This document shows positions 25,990 through 37,800 of a DNA stretch of 64,000 nucleotides, piece after piece. Made by a program: the position numbers and the translations under genes. The notes beneath the pieces were generated by a model. It made no database searches. It had not been told where the DNA came from and saw only the letters and a program-made list of their open reading frames with translations. The stretch's first letter is position 1; each line of letters begins with the position of its first letter. Origin of the DNA: Aphelocoma coerulescens (lineage: Eukaryota; Chordata; Aves; Passeriformes; Corvidae); assembly GCF_041296385.1 (NCBI RefSeq), contig NW_027184085.1, positions 9,357,301 to 9,421,300 of the forward strand, written 5' to 3'.

Positions 25990-27075
25990 CGGGTTTGTGT
26001 GCAAGGCTTTGGTGGTGGGGGTGGGGGCTGCAGAGGTGGTTTCTGTGAGAAGCTGCCAGGAGCTTCCCCTGTGTCCAACAGAGCCAATGCCAGCCAGCTC
26101 CAAGATGGACCTGCCACTGGCCATGGCTCGGCCCACCAGCAACTCTGGCAGAGATTCTGGGATAATACATTTAAGAAATGGGGGGGAAAATAGCAGTTGC
26201 AGCCAGAGAAGAGAGGAGCGAGGGTATATGAGAGTAACAGTTCTGCAGACAGTGAAGGCTTAGAGGGAGGAGGTGCTCCAGGTGTTGGAGGAGAGATTCC
26301 CCTGCAGCCCGTGGTGAAGACCAGGGTGAGGCAGCTGTGTCCCTGCAGCCCTTGGAGATCCATCCTGGAGCAGGGATCCACATGCATTCTATGGAAGACC
26401 TCACACCACAGCAGGTGGATGCCCAAAGGAGGCTGTGACCCTGTGCTGGAGCAGGCTCCTGGCAGGACCTGTGGCCTGTGGAGAGGAGCCCACACTAGAG
26501 CAGATTTGTTGCAGGACTTGTGACCCTGTGGGGGTTGCACGTTGGAGCAGCCTGTTCCTGACCCTGTGCAGGGGACCCATGCTGGAGAACCGCAGCCAGT
26601 GAGAAGGATTCACACTGGAGAAGTCTGTGTAGGCCTGACTCCTGTGGTAGGGAACACACACGGGAGCTGGAGAAGAGTCTGAGGATTCCACCCTCTAAGG
26701 AGGAAGGGGCAGCATAGACAACGTGTGATGAACTGACTGCATCCTCTAATCCCCATTCCCTTGAGCCTCTGTGAGGGAGGAGGTAGAGAAAATTGGGAGT
26801 GAAGTTGAGCCCAGGAAGAAGGAAGGGGTGGGGGGAAGGTGGTGTAAGATTTGGTTTAATTTCTCATTACCCTACTCTGATTGGATTGGTAATAAAATAC
26901 ATTAATTTCCCCAAGCTGAGTCTGCTTTGCCAGTGACTGTAACTGGTGAGTGATCTCTCCCTGCTCTAATCTTGACTGAGGAGCTTTTGTTGTCTTTTCT
27001 ACCTTCCCTGTCCAGCTGAGGAGGGGAGTGATAGATGGGCTTTGGTGGGCATCCAGCCCAGTTCAGCCTACCACG
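25990..27075 (+). mobile_element. solo LTR of an avian endogenous retrovirus
   Basis: This roughly 1.1-kb block matches, in order, landmarks of an LTR family I know from bird genomes. It starts with the 'tgtgagaagctgccaggagc' portion, followed by a TATA-like ATAATACATTTAAG near 26,162. The body repeats CTGGAGCAGG/CACTGGAGAAG-like units with 'ccctgtg' spacers. Then come a purine-rich 'gaaggaaggggtggggggaa' section, an AATAAA polyadenylation signal at 26,891 with GT-rich text downstream, and a 3' end 'ggggagtgatagatgggctt' closing in CCTACCAC. No gag, pol or env sequence flanks it, so it is a recombined solo LTR. I believe it is of the ERVL type, but the class is from memory. The 5' boundary is uncertain by some tens of bases and no flanking duplication was confirmed. 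Several open frames inside it on both strands are meaningless. Confidence 0.75.
26891..26896 (+). promoter_or_regulatory. polyadenylation signal within the LTR
   Basis: A canonical AATAAA lies inside the LTR where the family carries its polyadenylation signal, followed within about 60 bases by GT-rich sequence. It could end transcripts read from the + strand, including any host transcript crossing the LTR. Use is not demonstrated. Confidence 0.55.
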
Positions 27076-29867
27076 GGGGACTCCGAGCTTTATCCCCTGG
27101 GGATAACCAGGTGGACTCCAGCAGAGGAGTGGGCAGCATGGTAGGGTGTGCTGTGCTCCCCCAACCAGAGGAAGGAGCCTCAGAACTGCTGGGGGCTCTG
27201 TTTAGTGTGTGGGGACAGCTACAGCAAAACAGCCTTTCTGGTGTCATCCTAAGGTAAACCACCTTGGCAGGGAAAAGTCTGAGTGCCAGAATGAAATATC
27301 CTCCTTAATCACACCCCAAGATGCTCCTCTAGCAGAGACTTTTTTCCTAAACAAGAGTGACATTGGCCAGGTGTAATGCTCAACAGCAGACTCTTTGTGT
27401 AGCAAATGTGACCCAGAGTGTTAGGAAGAGGGTTTTAGTTCTTCCACGTTGACTGTCTTGCCTCCCTGGTGAGCACTGAGGCAGAAATATGCTCATTAAT
27501 AAAAAAATATTGTGCTCTGCCTCTTGGAAGTGACTCTATTTACTTTAGTAAAGGGAAGTTATATTCTCCATCAGTATAAATCAGGAATAGTTGCCAGTGC
27601 TGTGTCCCTTGGCAGGCTGCTGAGCTCCAGCCAGAAATGAGGAGCAGAAGCACTCGAATAGGGGGAAAATAATAAGCAAATTATAAAGCTTATCATTTAT
27701 AAGCTTATAAAGGAATAAGCAAAGCAGGTAAAAACTGAAGAAAGAGGTAGTGGATCTCAAGATGAGGGAGGCTGCTTGGGTAGATGATGATGATTCAGGC
27801 TTGGCTCTTGGACTGTTTATTTATGTTTTCTGTGCATTTGAAGCCAAAACACCTGGAGTCCCTCTTCATCACTGATCTTCTGTATGAGGTGCAAGCTGGA
27901 GATGTGCTTGGGCTCAAAGCCTTGATTGGAGATTCACAGATTCAGATGGATCTTGCATGCTGTGTTGGAAATGGTTGGACCTGGAAGCCTCTGCTTTTGA
28001 GCAGACAGATGCTGGCCATCTATGTGTGTTGGTTAGTGGCACAGACCAGTTCAGCATTATGGTTGCTGTCAAGGCTGAATGGAAGCCCGATATTTCAGGA
28101 TGAGAGGGATGGGAGATCAATTTTACATGGGCCCTGGTGGCGAGGGTAAACTAAGTTTATTTCCTCTTTGACAAAAATTAAATCCTTCAGCTTGTGGGGT
28201 GTACCAGCAGCACCTCAGTTTTGCAGAGACATCAGTGTCCCTCCTGTTTCCAGCACTGCTACGAGGTTCCTTGGGGCCCCATTGCTGTTTTCCTCTGGTC
28301 CTGTTCCCTGTCAGCCTCTCCCTTGCCCCACAGCTGGCACAGGCGGTGTCTGGATTTCCCCTTCCCTGCCAAGGTGCTGCCTGCATCTCTCTGCCTGGCA
28401 GCAGGCACCTGGATGCCCTCTGAAGGCAAAGGGAACTTGCTTGCCTGGAGCTCCCACTAGACTTAGAGGCAGACAGTGCCTTGGGGAGGTGTAGAACGAT
28501 CACTTTCCAGCTGCTGTCATGTCATCAGAGGCTTGCTATGGAGCCACAGCTGCTGTGGGATGGGGGACAGGCTCTCTGTCTTGCTGGAGGGTTTGTTTTC
28601 TCTCAGCAGCCTCCTTTTCTGGGTTAAAGCCTTTGACCTGATGGAATCTGGCAAGCTGGACTCCTTGTGAAGTGTGCTTTGGGAAGGGTGTTGCTTAGTG
28701 TTGGGTTGTAGCTGCCCATTGCAAAGTAGCAGCAGGATTTTTACCTGGTGACAGCATTCCTGTATTCAGCAGCCTGGCAGGAGGCTGCCTGGACCCAGAG
28801 CTATGTTTATCCAGCTGCTCCAGTGGCTTTTGCAGCATCCACTGGGCCTTGTGCCACTGCCAGTGCTGGAGGGTGTTGCGTGGGCTGGAGGTGCTTACAG
28901 ATTTGGTGGTGTCCAGCTGTCAGGCTGTGTCCTCACTGACAGTCTGGCTCCTGGTCTCTCCCTCTACACCAAAAGGACAGGCAGGGCTCTACCTCCCCCA
29001 GATACTGCAAGGGCAGGGTATTTTCAGTGTGAGCTACCTTTGTGCCCTTCACTGGCTGAGAAATGTTCTTATCTTTATGCTAATGCACTGCCCCACTGCC
29101 CCACACCTCTGGATCTGTCTTCCTTACCTCTCCATCCTTTTAGACCTTCCACCCCAGCCTGGCAGTGCTATGGGGAGAAGCATCCGTTGGGGAACGGGTA
29201 CCAGACAGCAGCAGGATGAACCGAGGCAACAGGATGTTGGTGCATCCTAGTCAGCAGTGCCACCTGTGACTGTCACATCTCCTGCCAGCCAGATGCTGCC
29301 CGTGGATCCCATCTCCCATGGGCAGGCATGGGAAGCCCATCGAGTGCCTTTTAGCAGGAGGCCAAGGCTGCTTCTCGAAGCTGGGAGGACAATGAAGGCG
29401 CTGAAGCAGCCAGAGCACGGCCGGGGGCAGAGGGAGACAGGCAGGCAAGGGGAAGCCATGCAAATGGGGACTTTGATGTGGCTGCAAGGAGCGGGGCTGG
29501 AGCATTGTTCCTATCACATCACATCAGTTTCACATTCCTCATGCAGGAGTGATCAACGCTTTCAGGGCCAGACAAAAGAGCGGAGAGATGAACAAAAGCG
29601 AGAGGGGGGGCTTTACCTACTGCAGAATAGAGACAGAGGATGAATTGCTCTCTTGGCAAGCCATGGAGATGGGATGGCGGTTGCTGTGCTTTAAAGCACC
29701 AGCTTAAAATTTTTCTCTTTTATTTAGAGGAGGGGGGAAAAAAAGGTAGGAGAAAGGGTTTCCTGTGTGTAAAAGGGGGCATAAATAAGAATGCATGACA
29801 AGTATCTGTGGTCTTCTTACATTCTCTTGCCTGGTCTCCCCAAGTGATGACTCTCATCTTATTGCAG
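27076..29867. other. non-coding stretch with an AT-rich palindrome
   Basis: No recognised gene. The interval 27,655-27,715 is strongly AT-rich and contains TTATAAGCTTATAA at 27,697-27,710, a 14-bp perfect palindrome, next to a second near-copy (TTATAAAGCTTAT). Open frames at 28.1-29.2 kb overlap one another in several phases and on both strands and are not credible genes. Confidence 0.5.
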
Positions 29868-29922
29868 AAGTGTCCTCTTGAGAAGAGGGGCCGGCAAACA
29901 TGGGTTTGACCGAGACTGCAAG
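29868..29922 (+). other. candidate internal exon, 55 nt
   Basis: The acceptor is a pyrimidine-rich CTCTCATCTTATTGCAG with a branch-like TGATGAC about 20 nt before it. The donor is AAG followed by GTGAGG. Only one frame is open through the interval (one base, then 18 codons reading SVLLRRGAGKHGFDRDCK), leaving phase 0 at the donor. I recognise no protein family. The splice context is good but pairs like this arise by chance in tens of kilobases, so this is a weak candidate; a non-coding exon is equally possible. Confidence 0.2.
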
Positions 29923-31208
29923 GTGAGGAGAATACTTTCAAGGGAACCTTCTCCCAAAATTAGCAAGGTGAATGGGCTTGGAAGGGGCTGGCCACATACA
30001 GCAGAAGCCTGGGCTCTGCAGACCCGTGAAGGTTGCTGGCATCAGCCCTGGAATGGGGAAGAGCCCTGTTGGAGGGAGCTGACCATTGTGCCCAGCCCTC
30101 CTGAGCTGGGGTGTGAGGAGTGGAAGGGTGGAGGAGGTGAGGAAGCACTTAATCTTTGCTACTGGCCATTCTGGGGGTCCTGCCTGTTGCTGCAGGGGTA
30201 ATTTGGTCAAGTCCTTTCACTGGGCTGGGTTTTGCTAGAGCTGGAGAGCAGGCATGGGGCCCAAGGCAGAGTATGACACATGTCAGTGTGTGTGTGTGCT
30301 TCTGTGCTGCCACCTCAGCCCTCACTGCAGCCCCAGTGGCCAAGCCCAGGGTCACTGAATTCTGGCTTTGCTCACTTTTTTTTCCATCCCTGATATCTCC
30401 TGTCTCTTGCCTGTCACTGACTCCTCTCTGTGAGCCTGGGGTCGCCCTTCCACTTTGTCCTCAGCTTCCTGCTTTCTCTGGTGTGTGCTGCTATCCCCCT
30501 CACCTCAGGGAAGAGTGCGTTCTACCAAATCTCTATTTTTCCCTTGCGTGTGCTATCTGCAATTTGGATTTTGCCTGTATTAAATGGAGCTTAATACTTC
30601 CTCAAGGATGCTCTAGCCTCTCAGCCTTTCCCAAAAACCTTTTTCCTGTGGAGGCAGAAACCTTGAACATTTTCCCCACCGCACAGCCATCCCCTGCTCT
30701 CCCAGCCCCATGCACTGCTCTGGATGCCCCCCCTTAGCTCTGACCCACGGCCCCCTCCCCTCCCTCAGCTCCGGGCCCCTCTGCCTGAAAGGCTGTCAAT
30801 CAGGCTGAATTGTCTGGTGTTTTTGTGATGTGGAAAGACTCCCACCAAGGAGTCAAGGGCCAGGCTGAGACCTTTAAACTCGATCCCATTTGTGTCTTAA
30901 ATCAAACAGGAATCCAGATCCTGGGATGGAGGGGGAGGTTTAAGGGGATGCAGAGGCTCAAAAGCCTCCACTGCCCCCCCTGAGTTTTCCTGGAGCCCTT
31001 TCCCCACCTGCACTATGTGGAGCAGGGAATGTGCCCATGCCCCTGGAGTTTAGGGCTTGTTTCCCTCTGTAGCCCTCTGCTTCCTTTAGTGCTGGCCCTT
31101 TGAACCACCCTCTGCCTGGGGTACATGGCAGAGGTAGTCCTCTGAGTGAGGGTTGAGGAATGTGCTGGGAAGTGGAGACTGCCCTAGGAAAGGGAAGATT
31201 TCTGGGAT

Positions 31209-32126
31209 CTACTGTTGGGAGCATATGGGGCTGGGGAGGTGACAGAGCTCAGCAGCATCTCTGGTCTCACCAGTTTGTGGTGGCTGCTGCTGCATGGGAG
31301 AATGTGGGTGCAGAGGGCACATCAGTGACTGATGTCCAGATGGTTGCAAGGTTAAAAGCGAGGTTTTAGCCTCCTCCCAAGACCCTATAGGTAAACTTGA
31401 CCTTACTGGACTGTTGAAATTGCAAAGAGGAGAGTGCCCTGGTGGCTGTCTCTGGTGTGTCCGTGTCTCAGTGGCTTGAATCACACAGTGCCTGGTGTTA
31501 CAATTCATCTGCTGGTACCCATAGAGTGGGGACAAAACCAAAATGAGATGTCCCAAATTCCCTGTCTGTTCCCAGAATTGGGCATCAGGGCAGGCAGGGA
31601 GTGTTAAACACCCTCTACTTCTCCGTACTGTGTGTAAAGATGGGCCCAGTCTGCAAAAGGAAGATGATCTTACATGGCAGGTTGGAATTGGGCATTTGAC
31701 AGCAGCAGAGCTAGGGCTGCCATGAGGTTGAGCCCCATTCCATCTCACAGGGTTTGCTGGGGGCCCTTCACCTAGGGCTGCTGCAAAGAGGAGGGAGAGC
31801 AGCTCTGGGTGGGGAACCAGCTTTTTCAGCTCAGTTCGTGGTTTTCTCTGCCTGCTTGTAAGCAGAGAGTTTGCTATTCTTTTTTTTTCTTCCAACTTCT
31901 TTCCAAAGTCCACATAGGTCAGAGATTTCATTTTGTCTTCCCGAGGGAAAGTTGCAAATCTCTCTTCCCCTGACAGAGCCATGTTTTCAGGAGAAGCCTG
32001 GAGCTGCCTTAAGACATGTACAAGCTCAGAAATGCAGTGGCTTTGTTTATTTTTTGTGTTCTGGGCAAAGTCAGAGCTGCTGCCGGTGCTAAGTAAATAC
32101 AGAACTACCCTCATGAATGACTGCAT
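31209..32126 (-). other. long open frame, 305 codons, probably not coding
   Basis: This is the longest ATG-to-stop frame in the window. Residues about 60-110 are rich in K, E and R (for example KKLEEKKRIANSLL); the rest is rich in S, P, H and Q without domains, signal peptide or membrane segments. I recognise no family. No promoter or polyadenylation context was identified. Low stop density in this GC-balanced DNA is the simplest explanation, though this length is somewhat above what I would expect by chance. Confidence 0.1.
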
Positions 32127-32379
32127 TAGCCAGGGCTGTACTTGCTGCCTGCATGAAACCAGATGGATCTATCTGGGGACTGGAACAGCAGCTTTCTTGT
32201 GACTAGCAAAGGCAGAGCCACTGGCATTTGGATTACCAGCTCTCCTGTGCTTTTAAGAGAGTGCCAATGTTTGACAAAACCATTAAGTTAAATTAAGCCC
32301 TACGTGTTTCAAATGGATTCTGAGACTTCTGGCTGACTCATTAGCAGAGCTGTCTCTTCTCCCTTTCGTCTTTCTCTAC

Positions 32380-32395
32380 TTTTTTTTTTTTTTTT
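32380..32395. repeat. poly(T) run, 16 nt
   Basis: A run of 16 T followed by CCTTCCCCC, between the two long divergent open frames. Simple homopolymer; not part of a recognised element. Confidence 0.9.
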
Positions 32396-32488
32396 CCTTC
32401 CCCCTCCTCCATTTAATTCCCTCACTGTAGCTGGTTTTAGTGCTGACATTTAAAAGCAACATGTGGAGACACCAGGAGAGACCCGGCA

Positions 32489-33349
32489 TTGGGATGGCAC
32501 TGCTGTGAGCCCAGACATGCCCGGTCCCGCTGTGGTGGGCAGGGAGGATGCTTGGAAGGTGTTTGCTTGAGGCCAGCCCTGGGTCGCACAGAGCCTGCCT
32601 ATGGGTTGGCCAGGGATGCTCTGGTCCCTGCAGAGCCCACGGCTGCTCTGCTCCTACCCACTGCCAGTGTTCTTTATGGCCGGGGTTGCTGCTTTGCTGG
32701 GCCATTTCCAGAGGGCAGAGAAGAGTGCCCTGGGCTTCCCGGGGCTCGCAGCGCAAGGGCAGGGATTGCAGGCAGCATCGGTGGGAACAGGGGTAGGGGC
32801 AGCACGGTCTGTCCGAGTCACCTTGACTTGCCTCCGGCGAAAGTGAAGTACTTTAAAGAGGCACAGGGCGATGACCTTGTAAATGGATGCATGACCCAAG
32901 TGCTTCCCTGTGGCGTCGGCTTCTTTGTGTCCCTGATACTGCTCTTCACGCCTGTGGGGAATCACGGGGGCTGGGGGGTGGTTGCTGGGGTCTCATTTGC
33001 ACAGCTGCATCTCAACTGTGCAAGCTCTGCTAGTCACTGGTGTGAGAAATGCTGTCAGCCTTTCCCTGTCCCTCTAACGCAGCTTTTCTTGGGGCAGCAG
33101 AGCATCTGTGGGACCTCGCTCTATCTACTGATGGAGCTGTTGCTACCCTGGAGCATATTTTGGGAGTGTACTGTGAAGAGGGTGAGCACGAGAGGGGCAC
33201 CAGCAGCTATGCCACTGGGATTTGGAGGAATGGATGAACTCTGCATGAGGACCAAAGGCAGCTGCTTCACTTCAGCTGTGCTGGGGTTTGAGTGGTGTCA
33301 GGAAAGGGGGAGAGTGGTGGCATGGGGTGGGCTTAAAGGCCAGGGATAA
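32489..33349 (+). other. long open frame, 286 codons, probably not coding
   Basis: Second-longest open frame of the window, on the + strand and divergent from the 305-codon frame. It is cysteine- and glycine-rich with one hydrophobic stretch (about residues 140-155, GVGFFVSLILLF). I recognise no family, and the start lacks a strong Kozak context. Alternative frames of 80 or more codons overlap its first half, which argues for low stop density and not for a gene. Confidence 0.1.
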
Positions 33350-34079
33350 AAAAGCACTGAATAGGATTGGAGTGAAGGTTTTCCAAGCAGTAAATGTGCT
33401 GAGGGGGACCTGATGGAACTTGTGGACTAAGGAAAAGATACAGCAGTTGGATGGTGGAACAAAGCCGGAAATGGCTTTCTGCTGGTGTCTGAGGCTTTGC
33501 AGTACTCTGGTGTGCTGCTCTATACCTGGTCCATGGAAGCACACTGTGCCAAATGCTGTACTGGCAGACAACATCCCATACAGAAGCTCCTGTTCCTCTG
33601 CCTGAAAACTTCAAAATATCAGTTGCAGATGATGTGGGGACTGCAAGCTTTGGAGAGTCTGGTCTGCACTGCTGGAACAGCCTTCCTACTGTGCAGGTCG
33701 CTGCTCTTTGCACTGAAGTGCCCTCAAGCCCCTCTGCTCCTGTGCACCTCTTGCCCCTGGGTCTTTGCTGCCTTGGCCCCATGTTTATCAGGTCACTGTG
33801 AGATGTGCCCTCTTGACGCACATGATCTCCCCTCTTGCTCTTCCTGTCACGGGCTGTCTGGAGAAGAGCCAGGAGCCGCACGAGGGGAGCTTTCAGCAGA
33901 TCAACATGATCTGGTCTCGGGTGTGCAAAGCTACAGCGTTAACCCACGGAAAGCACATCTGGGTGAAGCCATGGGAGAATGTCAGCACCGTGGAAGCTGC
34001 TCCCATTGACAGCCAGAACATGGTGCCTGTCACCGTATCTCCCTGCTGTGGGCACAGCCCCCACCCCCCATCAGTGTCT
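33350..34079. other. non-coding stretch, no recognised gene
   Basis: Overlapping open frames on both strands (174 and 182 codons) without recognisable protein features. No repeat or RNA gene recognised. Confidence 0.45.
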
Positions 34080-34300
34080 TGTTTCTCTGGGTGCTCTCTC
34101 GTTATTTCCATGTTCATTAATGCTGATACGCTCAATTGCATCAGCTCATTTCGAGGGACCAAGTGCAATCCTGTGCCTTCATTTGCATCCCTGCTGCCTA
34201 GCTGTTGCCCAGGCAATGCCAGGTGCTTTGACATCATTACCCAGCCAACTGGCATCCTCTCTGCCCCATTAACCTTCCTGTAATTGACTTCAAATTGAAA
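34080..34300. promoter_or_regulatory. candidate conserved non-coding element
   Basis: A repeat-free block carrying CGTTATTTCC, TTCATTAATGCTGATA, CAATTGCATCAG, TTCATTTGCATCC (an octamer-like site), GACATCATTACCC, CCCATTAACC and GTAATTGAC. Homeodomain, POU/octamer-like and CREB-half-site-like words are dense within about 220 bp. This is one of the best enhancer-like islands of the window, judged by appearance only. Confidence 0.35.
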
Positions 34301-34333
34301 GGGGAAGGGAAGGGAAGGGGAGGGGAGGAGGGA
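34301..34333. repeat. (GGGAA/GGGGA)n purine tract
   Basis: About 33 bp of imperfect pentanucleotide repeats GGGAA and GGGGA. A one-strand-purine mirror-like tract; possible polymorphic simple repeat directly abutting the candidate regulatory island. Confidence 0.9.
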
Positions 34334-34861
34334 AACTGTCTTGAAATGGTGACTGTTTGCACCACCATGGAGCAGGGCTCTTTGTTTTTTGAAGGGAAAA
34401 CTGTGACAGTTGTTTACAACTGGATACAACTAGATTTGGGAAGGGTTTCTTGTCTGTTAGGAAATTGTGCAGTTGGGAACAGTGGGTCTGTGCAGCCTGG
34501 GGAAGGGAAGGTGAAGCAGGATGTTGAGGGCCATCACAGCAGTCTTGAGCCTCAAGATGGGTAGGGAGAGGCAGGAAATGGGGTGGTTTTTGTAAGCACC
34601 AAGGGACAGAGCAGCAGACCACGGCCCAGTTTGGGGTCAGCCAGTCAAACACAGAGAAGTATCTTGTCCCCATGTCAAACACTGCAACAAGAATGGGAGA
34701 TGGGAAAAAGTCCAGTTTTTGAGATGCTCAGCCCTGACCTGCAGAGCCTCTGTACCTGAGCTGGTTGGTCCTGTGCCCCCTGCATGGCATTAGATTGAGA
34801 TCTGGGTCAGATTATACAATATTCTATAGCTCTGATCCTAAATCCATTCTGGTAACTAGAA

Positions 34862-34891
34862 ATATATATATATATATATTTTTTTTTTTTT
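34862..34891. repeat. (AT)n dinucleotide repeat plus poly(T)
   Basis: Nine alternating AT units (34,862-34,879) run directly into a T run ending at 34,891. It is likely to be easily melted and length-variable. Confidence 0.95.
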
Positions 34892-37800
34892 AATATAAAA
34901 CTTAGATGTTGAAATAGTAAAAAACTTCTCTGGAGTTCTTCCCATTTAAAGGTAGAATTTGTTTTTGTGCCATTTTTGTTTTGTCCCCTTTTGAGCCAAA
35001 GTCACCCAAACAGATGCTTCACTACAGAGTCTACCACTGAACTGGCATCTTCTATCAACTTGAGTCAATTTTATTTATTCACCTTCTGCTTGCACAGCAC
35101 TGCGGTCGCCAAGTCTTCCTGTGTTTGCTCATGACTTGTGCTGGATGTAATTCGTTAGGCTTAATTGAGCTGCCAGAGGAGAAGGGCAGTGTGAGAGTGG
35201 ATGGATGGAAACCTTGGCATCAGCTGCTTGATTGCCAAACCCAGCAGAACTGGTCCTGCTCCAGCAGAGCCCCTGGACAAGGCAGGTCTGTCCAAAGTGG
35301 GCAACTGCTGAGCTTCCCTTGCAAGAGAAGAACTTCCCATGTGCTTCAAAGTTGGGGCAAAGGGGTGAAATGCTTAGAACTTTACTGCCTCTTATTAAGG
35401 AATTCAATATTTACTAGTATTATTGGTTTATTATTTATTACCTGTTACTTATTAAGAGAGGAGGTAATTCTGCACTGTGTTACTAGCTTTTCAGAAGGCA
35501 GAGCTAAGGAACTTGTGGCAGGAGGGATTTTTTAAGCTCTAGGATCTCAGATGGCACGATCCTACCTGCCTGGCATGGGCTGGTTCTTGCATTGCTTCAT
35601 CTCCTCATTCCCTGCAAGATGCAGGAGTCTGCACAGGACCAGACAAACCTGGGGCTTTTTGTAGTTTTGAAGTGCTGCTGGGTTGTGGTGCTAGGAAAAC
35701 TGCTCATCTCCTCCAAGAGCAGAAATCTTTATTTGGGGTGAGCCCTGGGGCTGTCACCCCTAATTGCTGTGTTATAGAAAAAGTCTGATGAAGGCAATCA
35801 CTGGCACTGGTGGATGGTGGGTTTGCACTGGGGATAGTGTTCGAATCTTTGGTTGTCACAGTGCTTGGAGGCAGGTCAGGGATGGAGGAAGTAAAATATT
35901 AAGAGATCTCTGGGCTGGGGTGTGCAGCTCGAGCTGGAAGTGCCTCAGCTGTGCCCTCAGCTCTCTTGGGCATCTCAGGCCCCTCATTTTGCACTTGCAG
36001 TCAGTGAACCATCGTGTGAGGGGCACAGCTCTGCCTCTGTTTCCCCTAGAGCTAACAGAGCTTAGTATCAATTAGCAGTTTAATAATTAAGTAATTAATA
36101 ACTTGCTGTCTCTTTTCTAAATGGCTTGCAGAGGGGCTGACACAGGAGGCTCACACAGTCTACAACATGCTGTCATCAGCTGCTGAGGAGCATCCCAAGA
36201 TCTGGGGGGTGGGTTTGGACATGGGTGTTTTCAGAAAGCAGGGCAACAGCCCTGGCAGGGGGTTTGGGATGCAGGCTCTCCTGGAGATGAGTCTGGGACC
36301 TCAGAACACTAATGCTTTTCTGTCTTTGCATCTAGGAGTGCTGGCTGATAATCCTGGGGCAAATGTTGCTTTAGCCTGTGGCATCACTGAGCAGGGATCA
36401 GTCCAGGCACTTCAGTGTCCTCCCACCCTTGCAATCCTGCTGTGACAGCCACCTGAGCAGTGCTGGGGGCTTCAAGTGTGTCTGGTGGGTGCTGTGAGGG
36501 GCTGGCAGGGCCATCACTTCCCCCTGCAAGTGGGAGCTCCTCCAGCAGCACAGGTTGCATGTGTCCCAGCCCAGCTCAGGATCATCCTTTCTGGGGCTGA
36601 CATATGTCATCTTCCTTGCAGTTCTTTGAGGGTTTCCCTTCCCTGTCGATGTGGATTGTTGCTCTGCTGGCTGCACCATCCCATGCAGGATGGTGTGGGG
36701 GGACTCCAGCCTGCTGAGTGCCCTTTGCACAGGTTCCTGCAGTGGAGAAATTGGAGCTGCCTTGCCAAAAGTGGCAGTGAGTGAAGAGATAGCAGAGATG
36801 CAATCAACCCAGAGCCACCCAGCAGGAACGCACTTGCCCTTCCTTGTACCCTGGCAAGATCTGCTGGCTTTAACTGTGTACTGTGTTGCTCTCCAAGTAG
36901 TCTTCATGGCACTGTCCTCCAAGGAAGAGCTGGATGTAACGATGATGATCCCATTTCTTCCCAATCCCCATTCTGCTCCATCCTTCTCTGGCATGCATGC
37001 TCCATGTAAGTGTCCAGAGGACTCCTGCCTTGTGTCTTGCTCCCAGGCCTTCTACCATCTGTCTCTCTTTTCCTGGAGCCTGTACTCATTTTAGGACAGA
37101 AGTGCTGTCTTTCTTTTTTCTTTAGCGCTTATTCCTGAACAACTGGTTACTGTTTCATTCTCTGAGAAGTCAAAAATGTGTCTGTGTGCAGGGAGAAAAA
37201 AAAATCTTCTATACTTCACTTGGCAGAGGCGATGGCACAGAAAATACAAACTGTATCTGTGCAGCTGTGGGAACCACTGGATAACGATGGCAAGGTGTCA
37301 GCACTGGGGGATGCTCTGCATGTCCCAGGTGGAGTGGGAGATACTGGTGTCTGAGGGATAGATGTTCTTATGTCACACCAGCCTCGCCTTCCCTGTGTGA
37401 GTGATGTAACTGGGTTTGAGCTGTTTGTGTTTTTCCATTTCAAGGCTTTTCAATGCCCAGCTGTTTGAGCCAAGTGTTCCTTTAACATTTGAGGCTCTCT
37501 GTGCAGGGAGAGATTTGCATCTGAGTTGTTTGGCATTCATTTGCTGTCCAGTGGATCTCCTGTCTGGAAAGGTCTGCAGTCGGGTCAGAAGCTGAGTTAA
37601 TTTGCACTGGAGGGCAGGCATACTTTGTTTTGCCTGCTGGTTTCTTGAAGAAATCCCATTTGAGGTATTTGTTCTCTTCCCTTATTGAAGCCATGTTAGG
37701 AGCCATGGCAGCCTCCCTGCAAGGTTGGGAAAAGAGACGCCTAGCCTGAAAGGTGCAAATTAAACCTGTGCTCAGATAAAAACTGCTATTGCACTGTTAA

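Noticed and set aside
25748..26540. Open frames of 171 (+) and 209 (-) codons around 25.7-26.5 kb
   Set aside because: They run through the LTR in frames that do not correspond to any retroviral or host protein; LTRs are non-coding.
35839..35847. GTTCGAATC, a tRNA B-box-like word
   Set aside because: No matching A box, no cloverleaf stems and no terminator T run at the right spacing.
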